Of a stretch of DNA of 64,000 bases, positions 35,501 to 48,000 are shown in pieces. The position numbers and the translations under genes were made by a program. The stretch lies in assembly GCA_037043455.1 (NCBI GenBank), contig JAWPHD010001328.1, forward strand, positions 124,001-188,000. Direction: 5' to 3'. Source of the DNA: Cyrtodaria siliqua (Eukaryota > Mollusca > Bivalvia > Adapedonta > Hiatellidae). How positions within the stretch are numbered: the stretch's first letter is position 1; every line of letters starts with the position of its first letter. The notes under the pieces were generated by a model. It saw only the letters and a list, made by a program, of their open reading frames with translations, did no database searches and was not told where the DNA came from.

Positions 35501-35803
35501 CCTATCGCAGACTGATATCAATCGGCAATATAAGGAAGTGACAGAACCGAGTGTATACACGAAAACTTGTAATTTAGAAATTCAGACCATGATCCTTAAA
35601 AAATATTGTCATTTTATCCCATTCTGTATCAAAAGACCCGCACTATTAAGAGCCCACCTGCCTTTCAGTTTCATTGTTTTAAACTAAAATGCACCTGCAT
35701 TAAGGGACCACCTGTGTTAAGAGACCAATTTTCAACTTCAACTTCAAGCTTCAACTGTACACGCCTCTCCAACATAGGCAGTTAGTCTTAAAACATCACT
35801 CTT

Positions 35804-36120
35804 AAAGGGACACATGGCAATCTTGCGTTTTATTCAAACATTAAAATTTGCTCCTAGTTTTAGTTATCCTGCGTCATTTTGATTTAAAACTGTTTGCATA
35901 TAATTAAATGAAAAATTGAGATATCAACTTCACTATTTTACCAACTTTTTAAATATATTACTGGTGCAATATTATAAAAAGCTAGTAATATGCAAAAATA
36001 ATTTTGCTTTGAACTATTCTAACAATTAATATTAATGATTGAACAAATGCAAGTTAGGAGGAAAACTAACGGGACACCGTGAGTTTTTAAAAAATCAAGA
36101 TTGCCATGTGTCCCTTTAAA
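35804..36120. mobile_element. MITE with 22-bp TIR ('aaagggacacatggcaatcttg')
   Basis: The left end 'aaagggacacatggcaatct' and the right end 'agattgccatgtgtcccttt' are perfect inverted repeats about 315 bp apart. A second copy is at 91-386 and a single end near 53838. CTTTAAAG-type borders suggest a TTAA/TAA target. Confidence 0.85.
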
Positions 36121-36124
36121 GGGG

Positions 36125-36880
36125 CTTGCCACCAGAATGGGTACAAGATACATACTTGATTATTCAGAAATTTCATTGTACAATAGAAGAGAACTTGTAA
36201 AAAAAAGTCATATTAAACACCATAGTCTTTCAAAAAGTAACAGTTTTTAAAACAGATGTAAACAAAAACAAAAATTACTTAAATTTCATCGAGTTTGCCG
36301 ACATTTTGCATCAATTATTCTTATTCATTGCCTACAGTGTAAACTACGCTTACCAGTAATCAACATTTAACGAACAGTTTATGTTTTTGCTTTGTTTACA
36401 CTAGTCAAACAAGCCAAGTTTTATTATTTGATTGACTCTCTATAAATGGAAGTATTACACTTTATTTTCTCCCCATGCTTAACACATTGTGAAGGTCTGG
36501 TATATATTTTAATAGAATTCTAGAGACAAACCTTTTTAAAAAGGCAGAAATCCCTGCTGCAATATGCACTGAAATTGAAATCTCTTTAAAATTCATTTAA
36601 AGATCTCTTAAAATCTAACTGCTTTTTGAAAAATTGTCGACAATTTTTGATAAAATGCAAAACCGAAAAATAAAAATAAATAATGGAGTGATCCCTGTGA
36701 GTCTGCCATGCTAGTATGTACGACACTAAACTACCAATAGTTAAAAAACTGTACATGATCCGTATTGGATCTGCATAACAAATATTTCATTAACACATCA
36801 ACTGCCTATCTTGGCAGACAGCTTCAGAGCTAGACACTGCAGAGATATCTCCTACACGATGTACATATCAAGGGTGATGG
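36125..36880. other. no recognised feature
   Basis: AT-rich, without coding support on either strand. Confidence 0.4.
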
Positions 36881-36896
36881 CAAGTAAGTATATATA

Positions 36897-36958
36897 AGTA
36901 AGGAACGAGATACTACAGTAAGGAACGAGATACTACAGTAAGGAACGAGATACTACAG
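36897..36958. repeat. 20-bp direct repeat, 3 copies
   Basis: 'gtaaggaacgagatactaca' three times in succession. Confidence 0.9.
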
Positions 36959-37014
36959 TTTTAAAATGAGCGGTCAATACATGCCTTTAAGCATCACACA
37001 CAGTATAATACTCT

Positions 37015-37482
37015 GCATACATCATAGCTGTACACGCTGACATAATACACTGCACACCAGACACGCCATAGCTGTACACGCTGACATAATACACTGGACA
37101 CCAGACACGCCATAACTGTACACGCTGACATCACACACTGCACACCAGACACGCCATAGCTGTACACGCTGACATAATACACTGGACACCAGACACGCCA
37201 TAGCTGTACACGCTGACATCACACACTGCACACCAGACACGCCATAGCTGTACACGCAGACATCATACACTGCACACCAGACACGCCATAGCTGTACACG
37301 CAGACATCATACACTGGACACCAGACACGCCATAGCTGTACAGGCAGACATCATACACTGGACACCAGACACGCTATAGCTGTACACGCAGACATCATAC
37401 ACTGGACACCAGACACATCATACACTGGACACCAGACACGCCATAGATGTACACCAGACACGCCATAGCTGTACACGCTGAG
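37015..37482. repeat. 44-bp minisatellite, about 10 copies
   Basis: The unit 'catagctgtacacgctgaca' + 'tcacacactgcacaccagacacgc' has 'cgctgac' / 'cgcagac' and 'ctgcac' / 'ctggac' variants in blocks. It lies downstream of the RAPGEF1 stop. Confidence 0.9.
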
Positions 37483-37894
37483 CAAAACAGTCATACACAA
37501 CCCTCATATATCCTCGTATGTTCATAAATATTGCAGCTACGCCCATCAGTTTGTATATTTACATATCTATAACAACAATAATAAACATGTCATGAAGTCC
37601 GAGCTCATCCTAATGGCACTAAAGTTATTAGAATACAAAGGCTGTAAAATGAGATTTCAGTTCTATACTATTCTGTAATATACAGAACCCTGGCTCTAAT
37701 TGTCTCAGTTTGCATGTTGTTTTAGTTATAAAGCACATATTTTTCAGCATTTATCTGTGCCTGTTACTTTATACTTCCCAGTCATTATACAATATTCTTT
37801 CCTCTTTAACGACACACAAATAATTCACAAAAAGCGTAAACACTTTGGAATATCGAGGCTCCCACTCGACTATATTCACTTTTTCTTCTATAAA

Positions 37895-38005
37895 TAAACA
37901 TTTGTTACTATAAAAGACATGTGTCACTATAAATAGACATACATTACTATAAATAGACATATGTTACTATAAATAAACATGTGTTACTATAAATAGACAT
38001 ATTCA
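37895..38005. repeat. ~20-bp tandem repeat, 5 copies
   Basis: 'actataaatagacatatgtt'-type units. Confidence 0.85.
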
Positions 38006-38378
38006 CTAGTTATATTCATTACTTTGTATATGCCAACCACAAAATACAAGTGATACTTTTCATCACTGATTCATCACGTCTAACATATTGTGGAGCAAAA
38101 TGGTGGTGTTCCCATCTTGTCCTAGGTCTATGAAATCTGTTGTGTTGCATGAACTTGAGTCTACAGACAGGTTATATCTATCTTCAATTCTTCTCACACT
38201 TAATATTTCTGTAATATCTTATTCTCTTCTAACGGGGTGTTGGTCCTCTTTTAATTCTATGCCAGTTTACGTCTCTCTACCTACACCGTGTTGCACTTTC
38301 CTCTGACACAGTCTTAATGTCATAATTTTAGTTCTTTCTTCCTCCATCACCTGGACACAATCTATGAACACTTTCTGG

Positions 38379-38384
38379 TTTATT
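38379..38384 (-). terminator. candidate polyadenylation signal of RAPGEF1
   Basis: This is an AATAAA hexamer on the minus strand, about 530 bases past the stop. It is the first perfect hexamer I noticed downstream. Transcript evidence is lacking, so the true 3' end may differ. Confidence 0.35.
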
Positions 38385-38394
38385 ATATACAATT

Positions 38395-38890
38395 ATTTAC
38401 TGCCTATTTTGCGTGTCTTATTCTAAATCTCTGCACTAAAATTCACTCTCTTTTTGTGAGCTAAACCTCCCTCATGTGTTATGTTCTATTTAAGTGCCAA
38501 CACATTCAACTTGACCCTATGAAACCAACTACATTTTTTCTCCTCTAATTTCTTTGCCAGTCAATAGCTGAATTGTTTTAACATGTTTCTTTGTAGAGTA
38601 ATCTCGTGCACCTATTTTCCTTCCTTCTATTTTCTACTCTATATGTTCTGCACTGAAATTCACCTTCTTCTGTGAGCTGAACCTCTCTGATATTTCATGT
38701 TTCATAAATACATCCAATCTTGGCCGCATGACCCAACTACATTTGGTTCTCCTCCTATTTCTTTGCCAGTCAATAGTTGAATTGTCCTAACACTTTCCTC
38801 TGTTGAGTAATCTCTTGTGCCTATTTTTCTTCTTTCCATTTTCTACACTATATGTTCTTCTATGGAATATCTCCCCAGCTATAATTCACA
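38395..38890. repeat. ~205-220 bp tandem duplication in the presumed 3' UTR of RAPGEF1
   Basis: Blocks such as 'gccagtcaatag.tgaattgt' (about 38560 and 38765) and 'aattcac.t.ctt.tgtgagct.aacct' (about 38437 and 38656) recur about 205-220 bp apart. Roughly 2.3 diverged copies lie directly downstream of the stop codon. Confidence 0.6.
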
Positions 38891-38913
38891 TACTGCGTCA
38901 AACAAATGTCTGC

Positions 38914-39055
38914 CTACAATTCACTCTCTGTCTTTTTCCTTCCTCCCCGAGGCTTTATTTCCTCGGAGATTTGCCAGAGTGCCTCCTCCCCCAGATAATC
39001 ATTAAAGTTGTCAAACATGGAGATGATCTTCTCGTTCCTCTTCATATCATAGTTA
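38914..39055 (-). CDS. RAPGEF1: RAPGEF1 terminal coding exon with stop
   Basis: The acceptor is ATATTTTCAG. It completes a Cys codon, then encodes NYDMKRNEKIISMFDNFNDY and EEALWQISEEIKPRGGRKK, ending ESEL-TAG at 38914-38916. This matches the C3G C-terminus (...DHLAEEALWELSLKIKPR...). Confidence 0.93.
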
Positions 39056-42000
39056 CTGAAAATATATGATGGGATGGTCAACAGGTGTACAAAAGAAAAA
39101 TACGACCCAGTGTTTGTATTACCTCAGTTTGATTGAAGAAACTAACCCGCCAAATAACAGCAAAATTACACTACACAACTGTTTATCAAAACTCTGTCCA
39201 GGTGTTCAGGTCATGTAATAATGTATATGTGCCAAAAAAAGTATAGGATTTTTCATGGGTTCTTAAAATACCCTTGACTGAATTTGCGTAAAATGAACTG
39301 TGATTTGGTAACTCAATTCAACGCTTCCGTTTTGGGCTTTGACCTGGCTGGTTAAAGCCATTTATATAACATCTATAGAGTTTTGATTCTCAAAATATTT
39401 AAGTTATATATATACTGTCAGTAGGTTTAGAAACGGTGTACACATTTTTAAAAATTTGGCTGTTGTTGGCAGGATGGCTACTTTAAAATAACGTATTATT
39501 AATAGATGCAAATCATTAAAGATAAAACAGACATTGTGACAATATTTTTCCAGTGGCAAAGTTGCAATATTAATGAAGCTGAGTCATACCATTTTTTGTC
39601 TCTAAACCGTCGCATACTATCGAGTATATGGAACTGTTGCCATCGCTTGGCGAAGTTGATACTACCGTCTGGAAGGAGGTCCTGGTTACCGATGTTGATG
39701 AAGGTCAGGTCCTGCAGGATCAAGCCACTGTGAACACAAAAATACTGGTATGAAGCTTCACCAAATATCTGTTATTATTGTGGGGTATAACCTTCTGGTT
39801 TAGGTGAGGATACTCCCTACTGTCTCAAAAATTGTGATATCTATTTATTACATTTCTATGGGTAAAAGATCAGGATACCTCAGTGAATTAAAATTCATAA
39901 TCACCAATATTATTTACTAACTGGGAACACAATTTTTTTTACTTTGACATTGAGTTAATACGTTAATAAAGTGCTAAAGATGTTGTCATTTGTAGAGAAC
40001 ATTCCACAAAGGGAAACATACACAACTGGTTAAAACTGTAATAATTAGATAATTTAAATGCTGTGTTATAAGGAAATCCTTAAGCTGATGGTAGACATGT
40101 CTTGTTCGTGAAAAACACACCTACTATCTCTTCTTCAAATCCAGCAGTTAAATAATCTCTATTTATGTATGAATGAGAACTTTTGAGAAAATATAAACTT
40201 CTCCATACAAGCTCATTCTTACAATGCACGTGTAGAGTTTACAAATGTACTTACATGTACGGTATGCACGGTGGCTCCGTCTCCAAAAGCACCAGTCTGT
40301 AATTTCTAAATGATACAGAACTGTACTTACATGTAAGGTACGCACGGTGGCTCCATCTCCGACAGCGCCAGTCTGTAAGCTCTAAATGATACAGGACTGT
40401 ACTTACATGTAAAGTATGCACGGTGGCTCCGTCTCCCGACAGTGCCAGTCTGTAAGCTCTAAACGATGCAGAACTGTACTTACATGTAAGGTATGCAGGG
40501 TGGCTCCGTCTATGACAGTGCCAGTCTGTAAGCTCTAAACGATGCAGAACTGTACTTACATGTAAGGTATGCAGGGTGGCTCCGTCTCCGACAGTGCCAG
40601 TCTGTAAGCTCTAAATGATGCAGAACTGTACTTACATCTAAGGTATGCAGGGTGGCTCCATCTCCGACAGCGCCAGTCTGTAAGCTCTAAACGATACAAA
40701 ACTGTACTTACATCTAAGGTATGCACGGTGGATCCGTCTCCGACAGCGCCAGTCTGTAAGCTCTAAATGATACAGAACTGTACTTACATGTAAGGTATGC
40801 ACGGTGGTTCCGTCTCCGACAGTGCCAGTCTGTAAGCTCTAAACGATGCAGAACTGTCAATCAGCTGACAAAATTCCTTCAGTGCCTGAAAAAATGTATA
40901 TAGATGATTGCCTTAGAATCACAGAAGACCGCCAATTGTGTACAACTCAGACGCTACATAAATACGTGAATGAAGAGCGAAGGTAAGTATCGTCATGGTG
41001 TCGTGTTTTGGATTTGGAGGTTAGAACTCATGAAATATATGTAGACGGAAGACCCTAGGGCTAAGGATATTGTAGAGAAACTCATTTAAAACATAATTTA
41101 ACCCTTAACTCGCTAAGCCTTTGCGTTCATTGTAAACCCAGATCAACCTGCGAGTCACTCTTTGTCACATAAATGGAAAGGTCTTAATTCAAAGAAAGAA
41201 CAGTCCATTATATATATATGTAGTGGGTTAAAGGGTAACAAGCGTAACTGCCATGCAACTTCAGCACCATTTTTTTTCAGTGAAAAAATGTTATACCTTT
41301 TGTTTACATTTGTTTATAATTCAGTGCTGAGATTTCATACCTTTTATATACAGCACCACTTCAAATCAGTGATATTTTGTAGCTTATTTTCAGCACCATT
41401 TTAAGTTTAATGCTGAGATTTCTTATCTTGTTTACAGTAATGTTTTAAATTCAGAGCTAAGATTTCTTATCTTGTTTACATCATTATTTTAAATTCAGTG
41501 CTAAGATTTCTTATCTTGTTTACAGCATTTTTTTAAATTCAGCGCTAAGATTTCTTATCTTGTTTACAGCATTATTTTAAATTCAGAGCTAAGATTTCTT
41601 ATCTTGTTTACAGCATTATTTTAAATTCAGAGCTAAGATTTCTTATCTTGTTTACAGCATTATTTTAAATTCAGAGCTAAGATTTCTTATCTTGTTTACA
41701 GCATTATTTTAAATTCAGAGCTAAGATTTCTTATCTTGTTTACATTACAACGATGTTTTAAATTCAGAGCAGAGATGTTATATATTATATTTACAGCACC
41801 AATTAAATTCAGTTTCACTGCTGACCTATCATATATTTCATTTTATGCTAATAGAAATGAAATCGTTTTCTGGCCTGTAACACTACATGTATATATACTC
41901 ACATCTAAATTCTGCCTCTGCCACTCAAGTCGTCGTATTGGGGCAGAATCAAGGGCAGATAATATAGCCAGGTACGAGTTGAAATTACTCATCTTTCGTA

Positions 42001-45000
42001 AATGCTGGAATAGAGATAACTGTGTTTATACTTGTACTGCATTTCTGGATAGAACCATACACATTCATAGAACTTACCCCATGTAAAGCGTTTTGTTTTA
42101 ACGATTTTAACGACGGCATAGTGAAGAATTGACAAAGTATAACATAAACAGAAGAATAATTATTAACATATAGAAAGACAATTTGTTAACCAAATTGCAC
42201 CCCACCCCACTTCTAATTACATGTCCTTGCAACCAAAATGCATGCCCCCTACACAGATCATTTCTTAATAACTATCTGCATACTCCTTTATAATTCATGT
42301 CCTTACATTCAAAATGCACACCCCGAACACAGATCATTTCTTAATAACTATCTGCATACTCCTTTATAATTCATGTCCTTACATTCAAAATGCACGCCCC
42401 CTACACAGATCATTTCTTAATAACTATCTGCATACTCCTTTATAATTCATGTCCTTACATTCAAAATGCACACCCCGAACACAGATCATTTCTTAATAAC
42501 TATCTGCATACTCCTTTATAATTCATGTCCTTACATTCAAAATGCACACCCCGAACACAGATCATTTCTTAATAACTATCTGCATACTCCTTTATAATTC
42601 ATGTCCTTACATTCAAAATGCACACCCCGAACACAGATCATTTCTTAATAACTATCTGCATACTCCTTTATAATTCATGTCCTTACATTCAAAATGCACA
42701 CCCCGAACACAGATCATTTCTTAATAACTATCTGCATACTCCTTTATAATTCATGTCCTTACATTCAAAATGCACACCCCGAACACAGATAATTTCTTAC
42801 AAACTATCTGCATACTCCTTTATAATTCATGTCCTTACATTCAAAATGCACACCCCGAACACAGATCATTTCTTACAAACTATCTGCATACTCCTTTATA
42901 ATTCATGTCCTTACATTCAAAATGCACACCCCGAACACAGATCATTTCTTACAAACTATCTGCATACTCCTTTATAATTCATGTCCTTACATTCAAAATG
43001 CACACCCCGAACACAGATCATTTCTTACAAACTATCTGCATACTCCTTTATAATTCATGTCCTTACATTCAAAATGCACACCCCGAACACAGATCATTTC
43101 TTACAAACTATCTGCATACTCCTTTATAATTCATGTCCTTACATTCAAAATGCACGCCCCCTACACAGATCATTTCTTACAACTGATCTGCATACTCCTT
43201 TATAATTCATGTCCTTACATTCAAAATGCACGCCCCCTACACAGATCATTTCTTAATAACTATCTGCATACTCCTTTATAATTCATGTCCTTACATTCAA
43301 AATGCACGCCCCCTACACAGATCATTTCTTACAACTGATCTGCATACTCCTTTAAAATTCATGTCCTTACAAACTGCACACACCCTTCTCAGTTCCTGAT
43401 CTTACTATCAAGCCGCTCAGACCTGTCATTACAACAATACTGCACACACCCTTCTCAGTTATGATCTTACTAACAAGCCGCTCAGACCTGTTATTACAAC
43501 AATACTGCACACACCCTTCTCAGTTTCTGATCTTACTAACAAGCTGCTCAGACCTGCTATTACAACAATACTGCACACACCCTTCTCAGTTCCTGATCTT
43601 ACTATCAAGCCGCTCAGACCTGTTATTACAACAATACTGCACACACCCTTCTCAGTTACTGATCTTTGCATTTCAAGTTCTTTCAACCAATTGCACGCCC
43701 CCTATTCATAGTTGTTGTTCATACAACCAAACTGCACACTCCTTTCCCAGTTTATGTTATTGCAACCTAATTGCAAACTCCCTTCATAGCCCTCTTCAAA
43801 TTCTTACCCTCATAATTTTGATGAACTTGATCATGTATCTCTCCCGCTCCTTCGCCTCGCCCACCAGCAGTATACGTGTTCGACACCAGTATGACATCTT
43901 GTTGAAATGTTCTGTAAACTCGGTCAAGTTTGGACTCAACTCCTCTGATTGCTCCTTCGCCCACAACAACACTTCTGGAATCTGCACAATAAACAGTGAG
44001 AACATATTAATGTTATACAATTTCTTATATAACATAATTATTTAATGTCAGTACAAGAAATATGGCTATTCCATTTCTTTGATGGTAAATGTTCCATAGT
44101 TTTTTTGTATAATAGGCACCCTTTTACAAAATGTTTTATTTTGTGTCGATCTCATACATTTGAAAATGTTGGAAACGGGGGCGGACTTTATAAACTATAT
44201 AACAATCACTGACACACTATGCTATGGAATGAAATACTGGAAAATCTTCACAAATTGCGTGAAGCATATAGTAATAAAGAAAATGCAAAGAAACGGTAGA
44301 GACGATAAAACACGGTACCTCTATTCTCTGGAAGAGATCTGCGTCTATATAGGTCATCTGTTCTGCTATCTCGTGTGACTTGAAGTGCAGCAAGTCTGGT
44401 AAACTGGAACAAAGAACATACTTGTGACAGGCACACTATGGAGAGTGATAGCATCACATGATGTGTGGGTCCGCAGATCACTCAACAATTAACCCTTAAC
44501 CCAGATCAGGGTTTACAATGTCTGGCTGCTGAGTCATATCCCCCAAAACACCCCTTTGTCACATAAATGGAATGGTCTTAATTCAAAGAAAGAACATTCC
44601 ATTATATAATATGTAGCGGGTTAAGGGTTAAAAGAACAAGTTTTTTAACGGAGGTCTTTCCAAAATCTGTCAGATTCTATAAAAATAAGGTATAAGTGAG
44701 GTTTTATCAAATATTTCCATACATTTAAGCTTTTCAAAGCATTTGAAGATAAAATAAAATAGGAAAATTTAATTGAAGAGCTTTTATCTTTGTTTCCATT
44801 TCATAATTTGTTCAGTGAGATGTCCAAATCCCACAGATTTTCAACAACTTCTGAAAAGACAAAATTCTGTGAGTTTTGGTCCCACAGAGTGATATATCAC
44901 ATGTATGACGAGGTGTGCAATCACTGACAGGTACCTAATTCCTGGGTTGAAAAATGGCAAATAAGAAATTTCAAAGTGACAGACGCGCCACAGAAAAGTT

Positions 45001-48000
45001 TACTCACTTGATCTTTGACCTCCAAATGTGAGTGTGACCTTGACCTTTGACGTACCTGATCAATGCAAGTGACACACCTTCTCACTGTGGGGAACACTTG
45101 TGTGAAGCTTCATGTTCAGTATATTGAAAGTTATGGCTGAGGCGTGTGTTAACATACGGAAGACGAACGGACGGACAAACTGACGGGCGAACTACTATGT
45201 ACCACTTCCCTTCAGGGGCATATAAGTCCATATAAAGGTTTGTACAACAATCATTGCAAACATTAATGCCAGCATCTCCAACAGTGAAACTACAGGGAGA
45301 TCACTCTTCACATCTTACACCTTGCCCCACAAAGATTTAGTTTATAGTAAAAAAAATCCCTTTTTTGAAATAATCACATTCGCTTTATATATCCATGTCC
45401 AAAATCAATATCTGCTATATAATCTTCAATAAATCTTCCATAAAGGGAAGAAGTATTAAAACTTGGCCTTTTTCAAGAGATAAAGATTTCACAAAGCATT
45501 TATGTCACGTCCATTCTGCGTGTAAGTGACCGAAGTTATGACTCGGCATCATGGCTGAGCTTCATTTCAATGCCATGACGCTGAGTCAAAACTTCCGTCG
45601 CTTATACGTAGAATGGACATGACATAAGTGCTTCGTGAAATCTATATCTCCTGAAAAAGGCCAAGGGGCCGAAATATTGAATAAAAGAGTAACATTATGA
45701 AGTTTCAATATATGCTAGTATTGCAAGGTAGCAACTCTTTACAGGTGTATTATACTGAGTATTGTAGGTAATAATTCTGTATATTGTGTAGACATAAAGT
45801 ATTGTAAGGTCATAATTATGTATATTGTGTAGACATAAAGTATTGAAAGGTCATAATTATGTATACTGTGTAGACTTTGTATTGTAAGGTCATAATTATG
45901 TATATTGTGTAGACATAAAGTATTGTAAGGTCAGTAAGGTCATAAGTATGTATACTGTGTAGACATAAAGTATTGTAAGGTCATAATTATGTATACTGTG
46001 TAGACATAAAGTATTGTAAGGTCATAATTATGTATACTGTGTAGACATAAAGTATTGTAAGGTCATAAGTATGTATACTGTGTAGATATAAAGTATTGTA
46101 AGGTCATAATTATGTATATTGTGTAGACATAAAGTATTGTAAGGTCAAAATTATGTATACTGTATAGACAAAGTATTGTAAGGTCATAATTATGTATATT
46201 GTATAGACATAAAGTATTGTAAGGTCATAATTATGTATACTGTATAGACAAAGTATTGTAAGGTCATAATTATGTATATTGTATAGACATAAAGTATTGT
46301 AAGGTCATAATTATGTATATTGTGTAGACATAAAGTATTGTAAGGTCATAATTATGTATATTGTATAGACCTAAAGTACTGTAATGTCATAATTTTGTAT
46401 ACTGCATAGACATAAAGTATTATAAAGTCATAATTTGTATATTGTCTAGACATAAAGTATTGTAAGGTCATAATTTTGTATATATTATAGACAAGTAGTA
46501 TTATTAGCTGTAATTCTCAATATATGTTACAGTCAGGATCTTATAATACATGAACCGTTATTTAAACACACAAAATATTCTGTGACCAATATGGAAGTAC
46601 AAAACTCAATATTTGGGGTTTTAGTTATTCAAAAGTTTATCTCCCAACCTGGACTACAATAACTGCTAAACAACAGATAAATATTAGCCATGCTCGGGTA
46701 ACTAACACTGTGTAGGATTAATTCTACGCTTACTTGGAAGTGACGGAGATGGAAGACAGGAGAGTGACGTGAGCGGCCAACTCTTGCTGGTGCTTTTTAG
46801 CCTCGCACTTCTCCAACAGTTTCCTGCGTAACACGCGGGCCAGACTGAGGTCGCCCTGACACAGCAGCTCAAACACCAGCTCCATCATGGTCTCTATCAC
46901 CTTGGTTACCAGCTCTTGTGAACTGTGAAGAATAATGTGTGGTTAGTAAATATGGACTTGATTTTCTTTAACACAATTAGCAAAGTTTATGTTCCAACCA
47001 ATGTTGGTCAAAATCAAGATACATCTGTATCATTCTCCCTTTCTTTTTCAACTAAGTATAATGGTCCAAATTATGCGGCAGTCCATCCCGTTTAACACGA
47101 ATAATCGTAAAGCGCCAATTTTTAGGGCAATTTAGTGTTCTTAAATGTGGGGCAAGTGACATTATGGGCAGGGCAAGTGACTTTTGAAAATCTTTCCAGA
47201 ACCCTGATTTAAAAAAGGGCCACAATTTTGCTAAAACGCAATACAGCGTTATGGAACTTGTTGTCTGAGAGGCCTTGATGATACTGCAGGCACAGTTTGG
47301 ATGAATTTGAATAAGCAATGTTGAAGACACCAGAATCGGAAAAACACAAAACGTTAATGTTAATGTAGACGCTGCTGCCGTCGCCCCCTTTGAATGTAAG
47401 ACAAAAATAGTGCAGCATGTCTGACAAGACCGTAATTAGTTTAATTTGTTTAAACTTATTTATTTAACATTGACTGTAACAAAAGCTTTATGCACTTATT
47501 TTAATCACTCTCGATGTCTTCCTGGGTAGAACCAGTATTAAGCAAATGCAGATAAAGTGTGTTGCTCAGGGACACAACACATATGGTGATGTTGGGGATC
47601 GAACCCATGACTTTTCTATCATGAGTCCAGCGCTCCACCATGACCCTAACAAATGTTTAACACCGTGTATGATCACCTCATCAAGTCTATGACCCGGATG
47701 AGAAGGGAGAAGGCGTTCCTGGCAGTCTTCTTCCTATTGATTTCCTGTGTGTACTGGAATTTGTTGAAGCGGTACAGGAGTTTGGTCATCAGCTCTTCAG
47801 ACGTGATGAACGTCCGGTACGTGGTCAGGAACGCTTCCTGGTACATGAACTCTGAAATATAGAAATAAAAGCTTGATTGTATGTAGGGATAGTCTTGATC
47901 ACTTATTTACGGAGATGTTTGTTGTCAAATAATATGATTTATCAGGGAGGTCTCTAAAAGACGGTAGGTAAACATGCTTTTCGCGGAATACCTGAAATAA

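Noticed and set aside
36994..37270. Val/Cys/Tyr-rich minus-strand frames
   Set aside because: Translation of the 44-bp minisatellite.
42753..43281. Repeated 74-codon open frames in all registers
   Set aside because: They are produced by the 76-bp minisatellite period. Three units are 228 bp, so every unit opens the same frame. There is no gene.
42240..43372. CRISPR-like array
   Set aside because: Units are contiguous without unique spacers and the genome is eukaryotic. It is a minisatellite.
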